Below are positions 4,391 through 8,037 of a DNA stretch of 8,037 nucleotides, piece after piece (the first letter of the stretch is position 1; each line of letters opens with the position of its first letter). The stretch comes from an uncultured Clostridia bacterium. GTDB taxonomy: Bacteria > Bacillota > Clostridia > Oscillospirales > Acutalibacteraceae. The notes below the pieces were generated by a model. It saw only the letters and a list, made by a program, of their open reading frames with translations, ran no database searches and was not told the DNA's origin. Position numbers and translations under genes: made by a program. The stretch spans positions 1-8,037 of the forward strand of contig CAMVYG010000096.1 of NCBI GenBank assembly GCA_947171615.1. The letters are read 5' to 3'.

Positions 4391-7348
4391 GTGGTTGGCA
4401 CCGCCAAAAGCTCTCTTTACCTCTCCATGGAGCAGGAACACACCACGGTAGGCACCGGCACGGTGGGCCTGATCGTGTACACGCTGCCGGAAACCATGGA
4501 GCGGGAGGTCTATACCGGCTTCTACCTTACCTTATCCGGCGCAAAAGAGCTGGGGTCTTTTGACAGCGGCTATGAAGAAAAAACCGATACGGTAAAGGAA
4601 ACGCTGGAAAACCTGGGAGAAAAGCGTTCTGAGATCCGCTACCGGGAAATTGTAGACGAGGCGGAAGAGAAGCTTTCCGACGCCCGTAAAGAATATGAGG
4701 AAAAAAAGGCAGAAGCGGAACAGGAGCTGAAGGACGCCGAAAAGGAACTGGCTGACGGTCAGCGGGAACTGGAAGAAAACGCGCAAAAGCTGACAGATGC
4801 CAAAGCGGAGATCGACCGGGGCCAGCAGGAATTAAATGACCAGCGGGCTGCCTATCGTTCCCAAACCGCTTCGGCACAGGCGCAGATCGACGAGGGTTAC
4901 GCGAAACTTCAGGACTATCAGGCCCAGCTTGACAAGGCAAAAGCTCAGCTCGACACTGTAAAAGCCCCCTTGGACGAAAGCGCCAAACAGCTGGAGGAGG
5001 GCAAGAAGCAGCTGGATGCCGTAAAGGAACAGCTGGATCAAAAGGAAGCGGAGCTTTCCGGGCTGGAGGCTGGAAAAGCCACTTTCTGGCAAGCGGCAGG
5101 CGTGATCGGCCTGCCCTCTGAGGACACTTCAGACAGGGCAACGCTAACCGCTTTAGCACAGATGGCAATTCTATATCCCGATACCGCTCAGCAGTTTGAT
5201 CCCTTGAAGGAAGGGCTTGAGGCCCTTGCAGCCCAGGGAACGGACACCGTGGGGGCCAGAGAAGCCCTGGAAGCGGGAAAAGCGGAGTATCAGCAAAAGC
5301 TTGAGGAGCTGATGGCTTCTCAGGAAAAGCTGGACGCTGCCTATCAGGAGCTGGCCGTACAGAGCAAGCCCCTGGAGGAACAACAAAATCAGCTGAACAC
5401 ACAGAAGGCGGAGCTTGACCGCAGCGCTTCTGATCTGCGCCAGGCACAGATCACGGCCCAGGGACAGTTTGCCGCCGCGGAACGGGAGATCGCCAACGCC
5501 AGAGATCAATATGAGGACGGTCTTGCCCAGCTGGAAGATGCCCGGCAGAAACTAAAAGACGGACAGCAGGAATATGAGATCGGAAAAGCGGAGGCCGAGG
5601 AAAAGCTGGCCGACGCAGAGGAGCAGATCAAGGACGCGGAAAGCAAGGTTCGTGAACTGGAAGAAGGACAATGGTATCTTTTTACCAGAGACGACAATGC
5701 CGGTTATTCCAGCTATGATTCCAATGCGGACAAAATCGGCGCCATCGCTGCTGTGTTCCCCGCCTTCTTTTTCCTGGTGGCCGCTTTGGTAGCCCTGACT
5801 ACCATGACCCGCATGGTAGAGGAGGAACGGCAGCAGATCGGCGCTATGAAGGCCCTGGGCTATTCTTCCGGTAAGATCGCGGTAAAGTATCTGCTTTACG
5901 CCGCCTGCGCCAGCATTGCCGGCAGTATTTTCGGCCTGGCGGTAGGGTTCCGTCTGTTCCCCTACATCATCATCAACGCCTACAACATCATGTACGATAT
6001 TCCCAGGGCGATCACTCCCTTTAACCTCCCCTATGCCCTGTTTTCCTCGTTGACGGCCATCGCCTGTACCTTGGCCGCCACACTCAGCGCCTGCCGGGCA
6101 GAGCTGAAAACCGTTCCCGCCCAGTTGATGCTGCCGAAAGCGCCAAAAGCAGGAAAACGGGTATTTTTGGAATATATCACTCCTCTGTGGAAACGGCTGA
6201 AATTCACCCAGAAGGTAGCTGTCAGAAATCTAATCCGCTACAAAAAGCGCTTTTTCATGACGGTGATCGGCATTGCAGGCTGCACCGCCCTGCTGATAAC
6301 CGGCTTTGGCGTAAACGATTCTGTTTCTCACATTGTTTCCTTACAATATGAAGAGCTGAACCAGTATCAGCTGATGATCGCCCTCAAGGACGAAAGCGCG
6401 CTGGAAGGCCGGGAACTGAAAAAGATTTTGAACGATGAACAGGAAATTCTGGGGTCTCTCCCGGTCATGCAGAATAACGGAACTGTGGTTCCGGAAAAAA
6501 ATGATCCGGCGGACAACGTGACAATTTTCGTTCCTTCCGATGTCTCCCTGCTTTCCGACTATTTTGATTTCCGCCACCGCACCGATTCTATGCCGGTCAC
6601 CTTCGGGGAAGATTCCGTGATCATCACGGAGAAGCTGGCGGAGCGCCAGCACCTGAAGGTGGGCGATTCCATCACCCTGAAAAATCAGGACGATAAAGAA
6701 GCGGCCTTTACCATTACGGATATTTGCGAAAACTATGCCATGCATTACCTGTATCTTTCCCCTGCCGCTTACGAAAAGGCCTTTGGTCAGGCGGCAGAAA
6801 ACAATATGATCCTCTGTAAGCTGCCGGAGGATGTCACCCAGGAAAAGGAAGAATCTCTTTCCACAAAGCTTTTAAGCTGCCGGGACGTGGCGGCGGCACG
6901 GTTTACCACGGAGCTTTCCGGAAGCTTTCGAAACAGCATTCAGGGCATCAATTCCATTATCGCCGTGATTATTATTTCTGCCGGAGCACTGGCCTTCGTG
7001 GTGCTTTATAACCTTACCAATATCAACATCAGCGAGCGGGTAAAAGAAATCGCCACCATCAAGGTTCTGGGCTTTTATGACCGGGAGGTTTCCGCCTATA
7101 TCTACCGTGAAAACGCCGCGCTTACCGTGATCGGTACGGCAGTGGGGCTGGTTTTAGGCGTTTTTCTGCATCAGTTTGTCATTCGCACGGCGGAGATCGA
7201 TATGGTGATGTTCGGAAGAACGGTATATCCCCTGAGCTACGTATGGTCGGCGCTGCTCACTATACTGTTCAGCGTTCTGGTGAATTTAGTCATGCACCGC
7301 AAGCTTAAAAAGATCAGCATGGTGGAGAGCATGAAGGCGCCGGAATGA
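4391..7348 (+). CDS. C-terminal bulk of the ABC permease after the internal stop
   Basis: The longest open stretch after the TAA begins at GTG 4391 and encodes 985 residues. There is no ribosome binding site before this GTG or before the next ATG at 4427, so separate initiation is unlikely. It contains the rest of extracellular domain 1, two coiled-coil arms at 4643-5080 and 5243-5665 rich in K, E, Q, D, L and A, and the FtsX core: VFPAFFFLVAALVALTTMTR with EEERQQIGAMKALGYSSGKI, the conserved loop that contacts the ATPase. The second half repeats that plan, with ISERVKEIATIKVLGFYDRE in the matching coupling position. Seven membrane segments are visible. The C-terminus (KKISMVESMKAPE) is family-typical and complete. 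Codon use and reading frame remain normal throughout, so decay, if real, is recent. Confidence 0.75.
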   Translation: MVGTAKSSLYLSMEQEHTTVGTGTVGLIVYTLPETMEREVYTGFYLTLSGAKELGSFDSGYEEKTDTVKETLENLGEKRSEIRYREIVDEAEEKLSDARKEYEEKKAEAEQELKDAEKELADGQRELEENAQKLTDAKAEIDRGQQELNDQRAAYRSQTASAQAQIDEGYAKLQDYQAQLDKAKAQLDTVKAPLDESAKQLEEGKKQLDAVKEQLDQKEAELSGLEAGKATFWQAAGVIGLPSEDTSDRATLTALAQMAILYPDTAQQFDPLKEGLEALAAQGTDTVGAREALEAGKAEYQQKLEELMASQEKLDAAYQELAVQSKPLEEQQNQLNTQKAELDRSASDLRQAQITAQGQFAAAEREIANARDQYEDGLAQLEDARQKLKDGQQEYEIGKAEAEEKLADAEEQIKDAESKVRELEEGQWYLFTRDDNAGYSSYDSNADKIGAIAAVFPAFFFLVAALVALTTMTRMVEEERQQIGAMKALGYSSGKIAVKYLLYAACASIAGSIFGLAVGFRLFPYIIINAYNIMYDIPRAITPFNLPYALFSSLTAIACTLAATLSACRAELKTVPAQLMLPKAPKAGKRVFLEYITPLWKRLKFTQKVAVRNLIRYKKRFFMTVIGIAGCTALLITGFGVNDSVSHIVSLQYEELNQYQLMIALKDESALEGRELKKILNDEQEILGSLPVMQNNGTVVPEKNDPADNVTIFVPSDVSLLSDYFDFRHRTDSMPVTFGEDSVIITEKLAERQHLKVGDSITLKNQDDKEAAFTITDICENYAMHYLYLSPAAYEKAFGQAAENNMILCKLPEDVTQEKEESLSTKLLSCRDVAAARFTTELSGSFRNSIQGINSIIAVIIISAGALAFVVLYNLTNINISERVKEIATIKVLGFYDREVSAYIYRENAALTVIGTAVGLVLGVFLHQFVIRTAEIDMVMFGRTVYPLSYVWSALLTILFSVLVNLVMHRKLKKISMVESMKAPE

Positions 7349-7434
7349 AGCTTTTGGAAATTTCGAAAGACCGCCTGAAAAATGGAAGCTTAGAGGCTGC
7401 TTGAAAATTCAAAAAAGGAATGACCACAGCAATT

Positions 7435-8013
7435 ATGAAAAAGCATTTGATCATTGCCGGGGTTCCCCGCTCCGGAAAAAGCACGTTATCCCGGAGGATC
7501 GCAAGGGAATGCGGCTACCAGCATATCAGCATGGATTCCATTATTGCCGGATTCGAGCAATGCTTCCCGGAAACCGGTGTAAATACCAACGCGCCGAAAT
7601 CTTCCCTGGAAATTTTATATACTATCAGCGGAAAAATGGCTCCCTTTTTACGGGCTATGACAAGCGTGGAAGAGTATGACGAGCAAAACGGGCCCATGGT
7701 CATCGATATGTACCAGCTGCTGCCGGAGGATTACGAAAAGCACATTGATAAAACCCTTTGCGATATTCTCTATTTAGTTACGGCGGAAGTAACTCCGGAG
7801 GAACGGTTTCAAATTCAGAAGGAGTTTGACACGCCCCAGGACTATTCTTATTATCTTTCCGATGAAGAGCGAATGGAGGGCTGCCACTACCTGGTGGAGC
7901 AAAGCATTTTGATACGGGACGAATGTAAAAAATACGGTCTTCCCTGCTATGAAACCTCCAAAAACCGGGAACAGGTACTGGAAAAGCTGTTGCTCTCCAG
8001 AAAGTCTTTTTAA
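7435..8013 (+). CDS. P-loop kinase-like protein of unknown substrate
   Basis: A 192-residue single-domain P-loop NTPase. Walker A is GVPRSGKST at 9-17 after a hydrophobic first strand (KKHLIIAGV). The plan fits small nucleotide, sugar or zeta-like kinases: an acidic site after strand 2 (ISMDSI, Asp34), a hydrophobic strand VIDMYQLLP at 89-97 that may be the Walker B equivalent, an Arg-containing lid-like region (EERFQIQKEFDTP, 122-134), and a terminal YETSKNREQVLEKLL at 172-186, resembling the adenine-binding D/E-T-S segment of AAA_33/AAA_17-type kinases. The substrate is unknown; no antitoxin gene adjoins it here, so a toxin role is unsupported. The ATG at 7435 is preferred because it gives the canonical N-terminus and AAGGA (7415-7419) lies 15 bases upstream; the in-frame ATG at 7420 directly abuts that AAGGA and would add five residues (MTTAI). 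It follows the permease by 86 bases with no terminator, so co-transcription is possible. Confidence 0.8.
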   Translation: MKKHLIIAGVPRSGKSTLSRRIARECGYQHISMDSIIAGFEQCFPETGVNTNAPKSSLEILYTISGKMAPFLRAMTSVEEYDEQNGPMVIDMYQLLPEDYEKHIDKTLCDILYLVTAEVTPEERFQIQKEFDTPQDYSYYLSDEERMEGCHYLVEQSILIRDECKKYGLPCYETSKNREQVLEKLLLSRKSF

Positions 8014-8037
8014 CCCCTTTATCGCACCAGGTGGATA

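Larger units (their letters stand above)
3863..7348 (+). pseudogene. FtsX/MacB-like ABC permease interrupted by in-frame TAA
   Basis: Read through, this is an 1162-codon locus, the usual size of coiled-coil FtsX-type permeases in Clostridia. It starts with GGAAAGGA at 3846-3853 nine bases before the ATG, 31 bases after the ATPase gene, so the two form a transcription unit. Expected full order: membrane segment 1 (residues 20-40), first extracellular domain, coiled-coil arm (about 261-406), a 60-residue tip, second arm (about 461-601), membrane segments 2-4 (about 625-646, 673-696, 721-743), segment 5 (797-816), second extracellular domain, segments 6-8 (1031-1051, 1083-1101, 1123-1143). Codon 162 (4346-4348) is TAA. 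There is no frameshift: the same frame continues and makes sense on both sides (SDL, stop, EDDAENSGLSSPLTVVG). One substitution would restore it. It may be a recent nonsense mutation, a sequencing or assembly error, or readthrough; the rest shows no other decay. Confidence 0.8.

Noticed and set aside
4527..5447. 306-codon minus-strand open frame opposite the permease
   Set aside because: It is antisense to the coiled-coil arms, whose biased codons suppress stops on the other strand. The translation is Pro/Arg/Leu-rich with no domain logic and no ribosome binding site.
7348..7391. Possible hairpin between two AAGCTT copies after the permease
   Set aside because: AAGCTT is self-complementary, so two copies always pair; the 6-base stem would enclose a loop of more than 30 bases with no T tract, so it is not a credible terminator.
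7435..8013. Zeta-type toxin of a toxin-antitoxin pair
   Set aside because: Only the generic P-loop kinase plan is shared; no small antitoxin gene precedes or follows it within the window.

Overview
The window looks like chromosomal DNA from a member of the Bacillota, class Clostridia, probably of the Oscillospiraceae/Lachnospiraceae type. This is inferred from purine-rich GGAGG/AAAGG ribosome binding sites, use of GTG and TTG starts, AT-rich gaps between moderately GC-rich genes, a coiled-coil FtsX-family ABC permease of the kind common in Clostridia, and a tiny glycine-rich membrane protein resembling small proteins of that class. The genus cannot be read from the sequence. No rRNA, tRNA, CRISPR array, transposase or phage gene was found.

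Layout, left to right. Bases 1-291 hold no gene. They carry A/T tracts, an extended -10 promoter and a degenerate seven-base tandem repeat starting a few bases after it. The promoter leads to a 536-residue protein (292-1902) with an unrecognised N-terminal region, an acidic linker and seven C-terminal MORN repeats about 24 residues apart. A hairpin at 1980-1997 probably ends transcription from both sides, because the next gene, a 63-residue membrane protein (2105-2296), is on the minus strand. A second seven-base repeat with a different sequence sits in the divergent gap before trmL (2488-3021), which encodes a tRNA wobble-position 2'-O-methyltransferase.

Next come an ABC transporter ATPase (3127-3831) and its FtsX/MacB-like permease (3863-7348). 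The permease reading frame is interrupted by one in-frame TAA at codon 162 (4346-4348) with no frameshift. Downstream of it about 1,000 codons remain open and still encode a sensible protein: two long coiled-coil arms, seven membrane segments and the second extracellular domain. The locus is either a recently inactivated transporter, a consensus error, or a case of readthrough. The last gene (7435-8013) encodes a small P-loop kinase-like protein of unknown substrate.

The ATPase and permease clearly form one transporter. The MORN protein, the small membrane protein, TrmL and the P-loop protein show no evident functional link to it or to each other. The observations most worth checking are the lone nonsense codon in the permease, the two seven-base repeat arrays placed on or beside promoter elements, and a nearly identical start-region layout shared by trmL and the ATPase gene. 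I did not find convincing evidence of a wholly new multi-gene system.
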